Positions 34,455 to 43,223 of a stretch of DNA of 64,000 nucleotides are shown piece by piece (position 1 is the stretch's first letter; every line of letters begins with the position of its first letter). Source of the DNA: Sphingomonas sp. R-74633 (GTDB lineage Bacteria; Pseudomonadota; Alphaproteobacteria; Sphingomonadales; Sphingomonadaceae); the NCBI RefSeq assembly GCF_013416555.1, contig NZ_JACCFG010000005.1:248001-312000 (forward strand), read 5' to 3'. The notes under the pieces are model-generated. The model was not told the origin of the DNA. It saw only the letters and a program-made list of their open reading frames with translations, and did not search any database. The translations under genes and the position numbers were made by a program.

Positions 34455-35660
34455 TCAGCCTGCCTTTGCCGCGGTGTTGACGCCCATCGACTGGAGGTAC
34501 TTCTTCACGTTACGCGCGGCCTGGCGCAGGCGCTGCTCATTCTCGACCATCGCAATGCGGACGAAGCCCTCGCCATTTTCGCCGTACCCGACGCCTGGCG
34601 CGACCGCGACCTTGGCATGGGTGAGGAGCTGCTTGGAAAATTCGAGTGACCCGAGATGCGCGAGCGCCGGGGGCAACGGTGCCCAGGCGAACATGCTCGC
34701 GGGCGGGGAGGGGATCTCCCAGCCGGCGCGGCCGAAGCTCTCGACCAGCACGTCGCGGCGCTTGTGATAGAGCTGGCGGTTGGCCTCGACGATGTCCTGC
34801 GGACCGTTCAGCGCGGCGCAGGCGGCGGCCTGGATCGGAGTGAAGGCGCCGTAATCGAGATACGACTTCACCCGCGTCATCGCGGCGATCAGCGTCTTGT
34901 TGCCGACCGCGAAGCCCATGCGCCAGCCGGCCATCGAATAGGTCTTGGAGAGCGAAGTGAACTCGATCGCGACGTCCTTCGCGCCCTTGACCTGCAGGAT
35001 CGAGACGGTCGGCTTGCCGTCGTAATAGAGCTCCGAATAGGCAAGGTCGGAGATGATCCAGACCTTGTTCTCCTTCGCCCAGGCGACGAGGCGCTCATAG
35101 AAAGCGAGGTCGACCGTCTCCGCGGTCGGGTTCGACGGATAGTTGACCACCAGGATCGACGGGCGCGGCACGGTGAAGGCGATCGCGCGCTCGAGGCTCT
35201 CGAAATAATGCTCGTCGGGCGTGGTCGGCACCGCGCGGATCGTGGCACCCGCGAGGATGAAGCCGAAGGTGTGGATCGGGTAGCTCGGATTGGGCGCCAG
35301 CACGACGTCGCCGGGTGCGGTGATCGCAGTGGCGAGGCTGGCCAGGCCTTCCTTCGAGCCCATCGTCACGACGACTTCGGTCTCGGGATCCACGTCGACG
35401 CCGAAACGGCGGGCATAATAATTCGCCTGGGCGCGGCGCAGGCCCGGAATGCCCTTGGACTGCGAATAGCCGTGCGCGTCGGGCTTCTGCGCGACTTCGA
35501 CCAGCTTCTCGATCACGTGCGGCGGCGGCGGCAGATCGGGATTGCCCATGCCGAGATCGATGATGTCCTCTCCCGCCGCACGCGCCGCTGCCCGCATCGC
35601 ATTCACTTCGGCGATGACGTACGGGGGCAGACGCTTCATGCGGTAGAATTCTTCGGACAT
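34455..35660 (-). CDS. Class I/II PLP aminotransferase (AlaC/alanine-type)
   Basis: 401 aa. Fold type I: DLGMGNPDLPPPPHVIEKL, VVVTMGSKEGLASLATAI, VVNYPSNPTAETVDLAFY, SDLAYSELYYDG, and the PLP lysine in SLSKTYSMAGWRMGFAVGN. The sequence is close to bacterial alanine aminotransferases that make alanine from pyruvate and glutamate. Start ATG 35660 (MSEEFYRMKRLPPYV) matches the family; the frame extends to 35711. Confidence 0.92.
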   Translation of the reverse strand: MSEEFYRMKRLPPYVIAEVNAMRAAARAAGEDIIDLGMGNPDLPPPPHVIEKLVEVAQKPDAHGYSQSKGIPGLRRAQANYYARRFGVDVDPETEVVVTMGSKEGLASLATAITAPGDVVLAPNPSYPIHTFGFILAGATIRAVPTTPDEHYFESLERAIAFTVPRPSILVVNYPSNPTAETVDLAFYERLVAWAKENKVWIISDLAYSELYYDGKPTVSILQVKGAKDVAIEFTSLSKTYSMAGWRMGFAVGNKTLIAAMTRVKSYLDYGAFTPIQAAACAALNGPQDIVEANRQLYHKRRDVLVESFGRAGWEIPSPPASMFAWAPLPPALAHLGSLEFSKQLLTHAKVAVAPGVGYGENGEGFVRIAMVENEQRLRQAARNVKKYLQSMGVNTAAKAG

Positions 35661-35788
35661 TTCCTCATCTTTCAGGGGTTGGAGCGCGACACGATCTTGT
35701 GCCGTGGGCACCTCCTACGCCATGTTCGCGGCTGCGGGAATGACGTCTTGCCTGTGGTGCGCTAAAGCGGCGCTTGAAGAGGATGAGC

Positions 35789-37546
35789 ATGGCCGAAACG
35801 ACCACCCAGTCGATTCCCGACCTTGAAGAGCTGCAGCACTGGACCTGGGTGCTGGGGCGCGCGCAGCAGATGATGCTGGAGCAGGGATTCGATCTGATCG
35901 GGCAGATGCCGGCCGCGCCGGCGTTCGGGGCCCAATCCTTTCCTGCGATGTTCGATCCCTCCGCGGCGGTGAAGGCGACCACCGATTTCTGGTCGGACAC
36001 GATGAAACTGTGGCAGCGCTTCCTCGATCCCAGCCATGCCGAGCCGTTCGAGGAAACGCCCGAGCAGGCGCGCGACAAGCGCTTCAAGGCGCCGCAATGG
36101 CGCGAGGAGCCGGTGTTCGACTTTCTGCGCCAGAGCTATCTGGTGATCGCCGATCACATGCTGCGCGGTGTCGACGCGCTCGACGGGATCGATCCCCGGC
36201 AGAAGGAGCAGATGCGCTTCGCCACCAAGGGGATGATCGACGCGCTGAGCCCGACCAACTTCCCGGCGACCAACCCCGAAGTGCTCGAGAAGATCGTCGA
36301 GACCAAGGGCGAGAGCCTGCTCAAGGGCCTGAGCAACATGATGGGCGACATGGCCAAGGGCCAGATGACCCAGACCGCGGAAGGCGCCTATGAGCTTGGC
36401 CGCAACCTGGCGATGACGCCGGGCAAGGTGGTCAAGCGCACGCCGCTCTACGAGCTGATCCAGTACGCGCCGGCCGAGGGCGCGAAAGAGGTGTATGAGA
36501 CGCCGCTGCTGATCTTCCCGCCCTGGATCAACCGCTTCTACATCCTCGATCTCAATCCCGAGAAGAGCTTCATCCGCTGGGCGGTGGAGCAGGGGATCAC
36601 CGTGTTCGTCGTCTCGTGGAAGTCCGCCGACGCGAGCATGAAGGACGTGGTCTGGGATAATTTCGTCGAGGACGGGCAGATCGATGCGATCGATACCGTC
36701 CGCGACCTGCTCGGCGTCGAGGGCGTCCACGCGATCGGCTATTGCGTGGCGGGCACGACGCTCGCCGCGACGCTGGCGGTGCTCCATGCGCGCGGCGAGG
36801 CGAGCAAGGTGAAGAGCGCGACCTTCTTCACCGCGCAGGTCGATTTCGCCGATGCGGGCGAGCTCAGCATGTTCGTCGACGACGACCAGCTCGCGATGAT
36901 CAGGAGCCTGGGCAGCGAGGGGTTCCTCGACGGGCGCTATATGGCGGCGACGTTCAACCTGCTGCGCGGGCGCGACCTGATCTGGAACTACGTCACCAAC
37001 AATTACCTGATGGGCAAGGACTATGCCCCGTTCGACCTGCTCCACTGGAATTCGGACGTGACCAACCTGCCGGCGCGCTGGCATATGAGCTACCTGACCG
37101 ACCTCTACCGCGACAACAAGCTGGTCCAGCCCGGCGCGCTGACGATCAACGGCACGCCGCTCGATCTCTCGACGGTGACCACCCCGACCTATGTCCAGGC
37201 CGGGCGCGAGGACCATATCGCGCCGGCGCAAAGCGTCTGGAAGATCACCCATTATTTCAAGGGGCCGCTCCGCTTCGTGCTCGCCGGATCGGGGCATATC
37301 GCCGGCGTGGTCAACCCGCCCTCGGCGCAGAAATATCAATATTGGACCAATTCGGAGAAGGTCGAGACGCTCACCGAGTTTTTTGCGGGAGCGAAAGAGA
37401 CCAAGGGGAGTTGGTGGCCCGACTGGATCGGCTGGCTCGACGATCTCGATGCAGCAAAGGTTCCGGTGAAAGGCGCGCGGATTCCGGGGAAGGGCAAGCT
37501 CAAGTCCCTGGAGGATGCGCCCGGAAGCTATGTCAGGATGCGCTGA
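35789..37546 (+). CDS. phaC: Class I poly(3-hydroxyalkanoate) synthase
   Basis: 585 aa. Polymerises 3-hydroxyacyl-CoA on granule surfaces. N-terminal PhaC domain (about 90-260) and alpha/beta-hydrolase domain with the lipase-like box GYCVAG. Catalytic triad visible as Cys319, Asp475 (REDHIAPA) and His503 (GSGHIAGV). Conserved PPWINRFYILDL and FDLLHWNSDVTNLPA are present. GAAGAGG six bases before the ATG at 35789 supports it over ATG 35783 and TTG 35774. A phasin gene follows in the same direction. Confidence 0.96.
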   Translation: MAETTTQSIPDLEELQHWTWVLGRAQQMMLEQGFDLIGQMPAAPAFGAQSFPAMFDPSAAVKATTDFWSDTMKLWQRFLDPSHAEPFEETPEQARDKRFKAPQWREEPVFDFLRQSYLVIADHMLRGVDALDGIDPRQKEQMRFATKGMIDALSPTNFPATNPEVLEKIVETKGESLLKGLSNMMGDMAKGQMTQTAEGAYELGRNLAMTPGKVVKRTPLYELIQYAPAEGAKEVYETPLLIFPPWINRFYILDLNPEKSFIRWAVEQGITVFVVSWKSADASMKDVVWDNFVEDGQIDAIDTVRDLLGVEGVHAIGYCVAGTTLAATLAVLHARGEASKVKSATFFTAQVDFADAGELSMFVDDDQLAMIRSLGSEGFLDGRYMAATFNLLRGRDLIWNYVTNNYLMGKDYAPFDLLHWNSDVTNLPARWHMSYLTDLYRDNKLVQPGALTINGTPLDLSTVTTPTYVQAGREDHIAPAQSVWKITHYFKGPLRFVLAGSGHIAGVVNPPSAQKYQYWTNSEKVETLTEFFAGAKETKGSWWPDWIGWLDDLDAAKVPVKGARIPGKGKLKSLEDAPGSYVRMR

Positions 37547-37581
37547 GAACGGCGCGTTCCGTAGCGTCATTTCTATTTTTG

Positions 37582-37639
37582 TGCACTGCACAATAATACT
37601 TGCAATCCCTGTCGGCCCCGCTTACATGCTGCATCGCAG
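37582..37639 (+). promoter_or_regulatory. Candidate PhaR-type boxes upstream of the phasin gene
   Basis: TGCACTGCA (37582-37590) and CTGCATCGCAG (37629-37639). The second fits the CTGC-N3-GCAG operator described for the PHA regulator PhaR of other Alphaproteobacteria; the first is TGC-N3-GCA. They lie between phaC and the phasin start, where PhaR normally represses phasin. No phaR is in the window. Confidence 0.6.
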
Positions 37640-37665
37640 CAATAGCTTTATGGGGAAGGCACATC

Positions 37666-38421
37666 ATGGCCACCAAGGGACCGAAGACCGGCAAGACCGC
37701 CGCTCCGAAGCCTGCGGCGCGCGCCAAGGCCGCGCCGGAAGTAGCTGCGCCCAAGGCTGAGAAGCCCGTGCCGGTGAAGAAGGTTGCCGAACCGATCGTC
37801 GAAAAGATCGTCGAGGCCCCCGTCGTCGCCGAGCCGGTCCCGGCCCTTGAGGCAGCACCGCAGGAAGTGACTGAAACCGTCGAAGCCGTGGTCGAGCCCG
37901 TAGTTGAGGCCGTCACGGAAACCGCAACCACCGCCGTGGAGGCCGCCGTTGAGGCCGTCGCCGCGCCGGCAGTGAAGGAACATGTGATGACCACGATCGA
38001 AAACGCCGCCGGCAAGGCTCAGGCTCTGTTCGCCGACTGGAATGACCGCACCAAGGCCGCCGTCGAGAAGTCGACCAAGCTGGTCGAGGAAGCCAATGAC
38101 TTCGCCAAGGGCAATGTCGAGGCGCTCGTCGAGTCGGGCCGCATCGCCGCCAAGGGCTTTGAAGGCCTGGGCCAGGACGCTGCCGAGTATAGCCGCAAGA
38201 GCTTCGAGAGCGCGACCGCCGCGATGAAGAGCTTCTCGTCGGTCAAGTCGCCGGCCGATTTCTTCAAGCTGCAGAGCGATTTCTTCCGCACCTCGTTCGA
38301 CTCGTACGTCGCCGAAGCGTCGAAGAACACCGAGGCGCTGATCAAGCTCGCCAGCGACGCGGCCCAGCCGCTGTCGAACCGCGTTGCCGTCGCCGCCGAG
38401 AAGGTGAAGACCGCCGCGTAA
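37666..38421 (+). CDS. Phasin family protein
   Basis: 251 aa PHA-granule coat protein. Residues 1-100 are an Ala/Pro/Glu/Val-rich low-complexity segment ([20 protein letters not shown]). The phasin domain follows (about 110-245): helical, with [42 protein letters not shown] and [29 protein letters not shown] precedes the ATG at 37666. It lies downstream of phaC with its own leader and PhaR-type dyads, and is followed by a strong terminator. Confidence 0.93.
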   Translation: MATKGPKTGKTAAPKPAARAKAAPEVAAPKAEKPVPVKKVAEPIVEKIVEAPVVAEPVPALEAAPQEVTETVEAVVEPVVEAVTETATTAVEAAVEAVAAPAVKEHVMTTIENAAGKAQALFADWNDRTKAAVEKSTKLVEEANDFAKGNVEALVESGRIAAKGFEGLGQDAAEYSRKSFESATAAMKSFSSVKSPADFFKLQSDFFRTSFDSYVAEASKNTEALIKLASDAAQPLSNRVAVAAEKVKTAA

Positions 38422-38455
38422 GCGCGTGCTTCCGGGCCTTCCGGAAGACAAGATC

Positions 38456-38495
38456 AGGGCGGCCGTTCCTCCGGGAATGGCCGCCCTTTCCTTTT
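38456..38495 (+). terminator. Terminator of the phasin gene
   Basis: AGGGCGGCCGTTCC (38456-38469) pairs with GGGAATGGCCGCCCT (38473-38487) and is followed by TTCCTTTT. Confidence 0.88.
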
Positions 38496-38599
38496 GTCCG
38501 GTCCCAATCAGGGTTTACGCGACAGGCGCGGCCTTGCCCTTGGGGGCAGGAGCCCATATTTTCCGCAGCGTGATCAATCCCGTGACATTCGAAATCCGC

Positions 38600-38932
38600 A
38601 TGGCCGAGGACGGCAACGACGACGAGCGGGGCAACGACCCCTCGGTCGGGCTGGCGACGCGCACCCGCACGCGCACCAAGAAGCCGACACCGTACCGCGT
38701 CCTGATGCTCAACGACGACTACACGCCGATGGAGTTCGTCGTGCTGTGCCTGCAGCGCTTCTTCCGGATGAACATGGAAGAGGCGACGCGGGTGATGCTC
38801 CACGTCCACCAGCGCGGCGTGGGGGTGTGCGGGGTGTTCAGCTATGAAGTGGCCGAGACCAAGGTCGCCCAGGTGATCGAGTTCGCCCGGCAGAACCAGC
38901 ACCCGCTTCAGTGCACGCTGGAGAAGGCGTGA
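38600..38932 (+). CDS. clpS: ATP-dependent Clp protease adaptor ClpS
   Basis: 110 aa. Delivers N-degron substrates to ClpAP. After an acidic disordered N-terminus comes the core [25 protein letters not shown] with the substrate-contacting Asn-Asp-Asp, then [25 protein letters not shown] (HVHQRG motif) and a C-terminal [13 protein letters not shown]. The ATG at 38600 gives family length; GTG codons upstream are possible. clpA does not follow in the window. Confidence 0.93.
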   Translation: MAEDGNDDERGNDPSVGLATRTRTRTKKPTPYRVLMLNDDYTPMEFVVLCLQRFFRMNMEEATRVMLHVHQRGVGVCGVFSYEVAETKVAQVIEFARQNQHPLQCTLEKA

Positions 38933-38946
38933 TTTCCTGAAGCTGC

Positions 38947-39042
38947 TCCCCGGCGAAGGCCGGGGTCCAGTATCGGCGCATCTGTTCAGGTGGTCGAACC
39001 TCTCGAACGACATCGCAACTGGACCCCGGCCTTCGCCGGGGA
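38947..39042. repeat. Dispersed inverted repeat, family R3 copy b
   Basis: Arms 38947-38970 and 39019-39042 are exact reverse complements (TCCCCGGCGAAGGCCGGGGT... type). The centre shares CTCGAAcGACATcGCA with copy a. It lies downstream of clpS. Confidence 0.87.
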
Positions 39043-39256
39043 TCCGCGTGCGTCTGACGGCGTTATCGTTACACCCCTGCCTCCGTACCAACCCGCGTAG
39101 GCGCTTTTCCGGGAAATCCAGCCGATCAGTGCACGCGTATAAAGCCCTCAGTTCCTGGGAACCGGGGGGTTTTGGGCGGGAACGCGGGCCGGACGGCGCG
39201 ACTTGTCATCGCATGACGTCCGGCCCACCATTTTTCCGAAAAACCGCGAACGCCGA
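39043..39256. other. Rest of the gap between clpS and the Crp/Fnr gene
   Basis: The full gene-free stretch is 38933-39256 (324 bp). Beyond the R3 copy and the hairpin at 39186-39235 it has no open frame with recognisable content and no RNA gene that I can identify. Confidence 0.5.
39186..39235 (+). terminator. Terminator-like hairpin between clpS and the Crp/Fnr gene
   Basis: GGGCCGGAC (39186-39194) pairs with GTCCGGCCC (39218-39226); an inner GTCAT-CGC-ATGAC stem lies inside the loop. TTTTT follows at 39231-39235. It would stop rightward transcription. Confidence 0.55.
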
Positions 39257-39991
39257 TCAGCGCGGCTTGGGCAGCCAGCCGAGATCGAGCCCTTCATAGC
39301 GATTGACGTAATTGGCGGCGCGGGCGAGCGCGCGCTCGTCGAGCAGGGTCACGCGGCCATTTTCCCGCGCGATGAGCTTTTCTTCCTCGAGCTGGCGCAG
39401 CATCCGGTTGACGTGCACCGCGGTGAGCCCGGTGGCGTCGCCGACTTCCTCCTGGGTCAGCCCCAGCGTGAAGGCGTTGGTGATGCTCTTGTCGGTGCCG
39501 TGCAGGCGATTGCGCAGTTCGATCAGCAGTGCCGCGACGCGCGCCTTGGCGCTGGTGCGGCCGAGTGCGGCAAGCCGGTCGGTAAGCGCCACCCGCTCGA
39601 TCTGCGAATAGACCAGCACCATCGCCGCCAGCCGCGGGTGATCGAGCATCAGATCGGAAAGTGCGGCGCGGTCGAACGGGCAGACCACGCAGTCGGACAG
39701 CGCTGCCAGCGTCTCGGGGGCTTCCTGATAGACGGCGCTGGAAACGCCGAGCATGTCGCCGGGGAAGAGGAAGCGCAGGATCTGCCGGCTGCCGTCGTCG
39801 AGCAGCACATAGCTCATCATCAGGCCCTTGCGCAGGATGTAGAGCTCGTTGCAGCCCTCATTCTCACGCTGGAGCACCGCCCCGCGGCGCACCTGCCGCT
39901 GGCGTTCTTCCAGTTTTTCGAGTGCGCGCTGCTCGACCGGAGACAGGTCGATCAGGTGACTCAGCATTTCCGCGAAACAACTGCCCGACAC
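39257..39991 (-). CDS. Crp/Fnr family transcriptional regulator
   Basis: 244 aa. Cyclic-nucleotide-binding-like domain (about 20-140: NEGCNELYILRKGLMMSYVLLDDGSRQILRFLFPGDMLG) and a C-terminal winged helix (TQEEVGDATGLTAVHVNRMLRQLEEEKLI). No N-terminal Cys cluster of FNR is seen and the cAMP-contact Arg-Ser pair of CRP is absent, so the effector is unknown. GTG 39991 has GGGGGGAAG seven bases upstream; ATG 39967 is the alternative. Divergent from murA. Confidence 0.88.
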   Translation of the reverse strand: MSGSCFAEMLSHLIDLSPVEQRALEKLEERQRQVRRGAVLQRENEGCNELYILRKGLMMSYVLLDDGSRQILRFLFPGDMLGVSSAVYQEAPETLAALSDCVVCPFDRAALSDLMLDHPRLAAMVLVYSQIERVALTDRLAALGRTSAKARVAALLIELRNRLHGTDKSITNAFTLGLTQEEVGDATGLTAVHVNRMLRQLEEEKLIARENGRVTLLDERALARAANYVNRYEGLDLGWLPKPR

Positions 39992-40073
39992 TCTATGGCT
40001 TCCCCCCACAGGTCGATGCAAAGCAGTGCAATGGATTCAATGCATTAAAATCGATCAAGCGCGCAAAAAACGC

Positions 40074-40089
40074 CTGCACTTGCGTGCAG
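40074..40089. promoter_or_regulatory. Dyad CTGCAC-TTGC-GTGCAG upstream of murA
   Basis: A perfect 6-bp inverted repeat 24 bases before the murA ATG, in the region between the divergent Crp/Fnr gene and murA. It could be an operator or a leader hairpin; nothing more is known. Confidence 0.35.
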
Positions 40090-40113
40090 CGGGCCAGCGA
40101 TTAGAAGCCCGGC

Positions 40114-41397
40114 ATGGATCGCATTCTCATTCGCGGCGGCAAGCGCCTGTCCGGCAAGATTCCCGTCTCCGGCGCAAAGAACGCCGCACTCACCCTGATG
40201 CCCTGCGCGCTGCTCACCGACGAGCCGCTGACGCTGCGCAATCTGCCGCGCCTGGCGGATGTCGACAGCTTCGGCCATCTGCTCAACGAGCTGGGCGCCT
40301 CGACTTCGATCGAGGGCACGCGGCCCACCGATTTCGGGCGGGTGATGACGGTGCGCGCGGGCAAGCTGACCTCGACGGTGGCGCCCTATGACATCGTCCG
40401 CAAGATGCGCGCCTCGATCCTGGTGCTCGGCCCTCTGCTCGGCCGCGCCGGCGAAGCGACGGTGTCGCTGCCCGGCGGCTGCGCGATCGGCAATCGCCCG
40501 ATCGACCTTCATTTGAAGGTGCTCGAGGCGATGGGCGCCGAGATCGAAGTGACCGCGGGCTATGTGAAGGCCTCCGCCCCCGGCGGGCGCCTGCGCGGCG
40601 GGCGCTACAGCTTCCCGGTCGTTTCGGTCGGCGCGACCGAGAATGCGCTGATGGCGGCAGTGACGTGCAAGGGCACCACCGTGCTCGACAATGCGGCGCG
40701 CGAGCCCGAGATCGTCGATTTGTGCAACCTGCTCGTCGCGATGGGCGCGCATATAAGCGGCATCGGCACCGAGCGGCTCGAGATCGAAGGCGTCGACCGG
40801 CTGCACGGCGCGACCTATGCGGTGATGCCCGACCGGATCGAGGCGGGCAGCTATGCCTGCGCTGCGGCGATCACCGGCGGCGATGTCGAACTGGTCGGCG
40901 CGGCGGCGAACGACATGCGCGCCACCCTGGACGCACTCGTTCAGGCCGGCGTGACGGTCGAGGAGACCAAGGCCGGCGTCCGCGTCGCCGCCAATGGTCC
41001 GCTCAAGCCGCTGACGCTGTCGACCGCACCCTTCCCCGGCTTCGCGACCGACATGCAGGCGCAGTTCATGGCGATGCAACTGGTCGCCGAGGGCGCCAGC
41101 GTATTCACCGAGACGATCTTCGAGAACCGCTACATGCACGTGCCCGAACTGGCCCGCATGGGCGCGCATATCGATGTGCGCGGGCGCACCGCGGTTGTGC
41201 ACGGCCCGAGCAAGCTGGTCGGCGCGCCGGTAATGGCGACCGACCTGCGCGCGTCGATGAGCCTGATCATCGCCGGCCTGGTTGCCGAAGGCGAGACGCA
41301 GGTGAGCCGCGTCTACCATCTCGACCGCGGCTATGAGCGGCTCGAGGAGAAGCTCCAGGCAGTGGGCGCCGACATCGAGCGCGTCGGCGACGGCTGA
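40114..41397 (+). CDS. murA: UDP-N-acetylglucosamine 1-carboxyvinyltransferase
   Basis: 427 aa. First committed step of peptidoglycan synthesis, adding enolpyruvate from PEP to UDP-GlcNAc. [19 protein letters not shown] (Lys-Asn pair), the active-site loop with Cys123 in [16 protein letters not shown], and the repeated EPT fold are visible, through [21 protein letters not shown] and [15 protein letters not shown]. The Cys indicates a normal fosfomycin-alkylatable enzyme. Confidence 0.96.
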   Translation: MDRILIRGGKRLSGKIPVSGAKNAALTLMPCALLTDEPLTLRNLPRLADVDSFGHLLNELGASTSIEGTRPTDFGRVMTVRAGKLTSTVAPYDIVRKMRASILVLGPLLGRAGEATVSLPGGCAIGNRPIDLHLKVLEAMGAEIEVTAGYVKASAPGGRLRGGRYSFPVVSVGATENALMAAVTCKGTTVLDNAAREPEIVDLCNLLVAMGAHISGIGTERLEIEGVDRLHGATYAVMPDRIEAGSYACAAAITGGDVELVGAAANDMRATLDALVQAGVTVEETKAGVRVAANGPLKPLTLSTAPFPGFATDMQAQFMAMQLVAEGASVFTETIFENRYMHVPELARMGAHIDVRGRTAVVHGPSKLVGAPVMATDLRASMSLIIAGLVAEGETQVSRVYHLDRGYERLEEKLQAVGADIERVGDG

Positions 41398-41400
41398 CCG

Positions 41401-42222
41401 TCAGTCGGCGAAGTCGGTGCTGCGGGTCACCACTTCCCAATTGTCGATCTCGTCGATCACTGCGTCGAGCTTCGCCCGCGCCCGCGCGAGCGCATCGCTG
41501 CCGAGCAGGAGATGCAGGGGCGGATTGGACGAATCCGCCAAAGTGAGGATCGCCGCGGCGGCGCGGCGCGGGTCGCCGAGCTGCTTGCCTGCCATTGCGC
41601 TAAGCGCTGCCGCCGAACGCCCTGCCGACTGTGCATAGGCGACATCGGCGCCACTTTTGCGGATCGAATGATCCGATAGGAAATCGGTGCGGAATGCCCC
41701 TGGCGCCACGGCGGTGACGTGGATGCCGAGCGGCGCGACTTCCTGGGCCAGCGCTGCCGACAAGCCCTCGAGCGCGAACTTGGCGGCGGCGTAGAGGCCC
41801 GACCCCGAATTCGGCGCGCGCCCCGCGATCGACGTGATATTGACGATATGGCCGCTCCCCTGCGCGCGCAGATAAGGCAGCGCCGTACGGATCAGGCGGA
41901 AGGGGCCGAACAGGTCGACGTCGAACAGTCGCTGGACGTCGGCGTCACTTGCCTGCTCGATCGCCCCGAGCAGGCCATAGCCGGCATTGTTGACGATCAT
42001 ATCGATCGGGCCGGCCAGCGCGAATGCCTGCTCGACCGTCGATGCGATTGCCGCCGCATCGGTCATGTCGAGCGGGAGCAGGTGCAGCGTGCCCGGCCCC
42101 TGCTCCAATGCGGGCGGTGCGCCGCGCACGGTGCCGATGACGGTGTCGCCGCGTTCGAGCGCGGCCCGCGCTAGCGCGAGGCCGAGCCCGCGCGAAATGC
42201 CGGTGATGAACCAGGTCTTCAT
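41401..42222 (-). CDS. Short-chain dehydrogenase/reductase
   Basis: 273 aa classical SDR. WFITGISRGLGLALARAAL (NAD(P) binding), DMIVNNAGYGLLGAIE (NNAG), NITSIAGRAPNSGSGLYAAAKFALEGL (Ser-Tyr-Lys triad, YxxxK) and VAPGAFRTDF. AAGGAG nine bases before the ATG at 42222 sets the start. Divergent from a LysR gene, which probably controls it. Substrate unknown. Confidence 0.92.
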   Translation of the reverse strand: MKTWFITGISRGLGLALARAALERGDTVIGTVRGAPPALEQGPGTLHLLPLDMTDAAAIASTVEQAFALAGPIDMIVNNAGYGLLGAIEQASDADVQRLFDVDLFGPFRLIRTALPYLRAQGSGHIVNITSIAGRAPNSGSGLYAAAKFALEGLSAALAQEVAPLGIHVTAVAPGAFRTDFLSDHSIRKSGADVAYAQSAGRSAAALSAMAGKQLGDPRRAAAAILTLADSSNPPLHLLLGSDALARARAKLDAVIDEIDNWEVVTRSTDFAD

Positions 42223-42272
42223 GATGCAAATCTCCTTCGCGGCAGGAGATGGGTGTCGCAGGCTGCCGGGAT

Positions 42273-42297
42273 AATGGCGCCATTTTGCCATTTACTT
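42273..42297. promoter_or_regulatory. Palindrome and ATGGC repeats between the SDR and LysR genes
   Basis: AATGGCGCCATT (42273-42284) is a perfect dyad, and a further TTGCCATTTA follows directly. It sits in the 98-bp divergent promoter region; LysR regulators often bind such places, and its T-N-A style dyad would fit. Confidence 0.4.
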
Positions 42298-42320
42298 GTT
42301 AGCGCTGCTAAGCAGTGGCG

Positions 42321-43223
42321 ATGGCCTTGATCCCGCTTTCCGCCGATTATCAGCAGCTCCGGGGCTTTGTCGCGGTCGCGCAGCTGCTCAGCTTCAGTCG
42401 CGCCGCCGCCGCAATGGGGGTGTCGCCTTCAGCGCTCAGCCAGCTCGTCCGCGGGCTGGAGGAACGGCTGGGCGCGCGTCTGCTCAACCGCACCACCCGC
42501 AGCGTGTCGCTCACCGAGGCGGGCGCCGCGCTGCTTGCGCGCACCGAGCCGGCGCTGGCGGAACTCGGCGAAGCGATGTTGCAGGCGCGCGCAGGACGCG
42601 AAGGAGTTGCCGGGCGGGTGCGCGTCCATGCCTCGCGCTTCGCCGGCGAGTTGCACGTGGTCCCGATCCTCGAGCGTTTCGCGCGGGACTATCCCGACGT
42701 CGTGCTCGATATCTCGCTCGACGATACAGTGATCGACATCGTCGCGGGCGGCTATGACCTGGCGATCCGGATCGGCGAGCTGATCGAGCGCGACATGGTG
42801 GCGCTGGCGCTGGGCGAGGAGATGCGCCAGCTCGCGGTGGCGACCCCCGGCTATGTCGCGGCGCATGGTGCGCCCGAACATCCGCGCGAGCTGCTGCGCC
42901 ATCGCTGCATCCGCTGGCGCTGGCCCGGCAATGCCGCGCCCTATCACTGGGAGTTCTGGGAGGATGGCTGGTTCCAGGTCGCGGTCGAGGGGCCACTGAT
43001 CCTGGACGACAAGCAGGCGTGCATCGAAGCGGCACTGCAGGGCATCGGCATCGCCTTCGCGATCGAGCCCAAGGTGCGCGCGCATATCGAGCAGGGGCGG
43101 CTGGTGCCGCTGCTCGAGCCTTGGTCGGTGCCGTTCCCCGGCCATTATCTCTGCTACCCGCAGCAGCGCCACATGGCGCCGGCCGTGCGGGCGTTCATCG
43201 ATGCGGTGCGGCGCGGACCCTAG
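42321..43223 (+). CDS. LysR family transcriptional regulator
   Basis: 300 aa. N-terminal winged helix with FVAVAQLLSFSRAAAAMGVSPSALSQLVRGLEERLGARLLNRTTRSVSLTEAG (HTH core SPSALSQLVRGLEE), then a LysR substrate-binding domain. Of the AaeR/TcuR-like group common beside SDR genes. The ATG at 42321 is favoured over a GTG two codons earlier. It converges on the GH92 gene with a 4-base overlap. Confidence 0.92.
   Translation: MALIPLSADYQQLRGFVAVAQLLSFSRAAAAMGVSPSALSQLVRGLEERLGARLLNRTTRSVSLTEAGAALLARTEPALAELGEAMLQARAGREGVAGRVRVHASRFAGELHVVPILERFARDYPDVVLDISLDDTVIDIVAGGYDLAIRIGELIERDMVALALGEEMRQLAVATPGYVAAHGAPEHPRELLRHRCIRWRWPGNAAPYHWEFWEDGWFQVAVEGPLILDDKQACIEAALQGIGIAFAIEPKVRAHIEQGRLVPLLEPWSVPFPGHYLCYPQQRHMAPAVRAFIDAVRRGP

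Noticed and set aside
39992..40073. TTGATCGATTT, considered as an FNR box beside the Crp/Fnr gene
   Set aside because: It lacks the second half ATCAA at the correct spacing.
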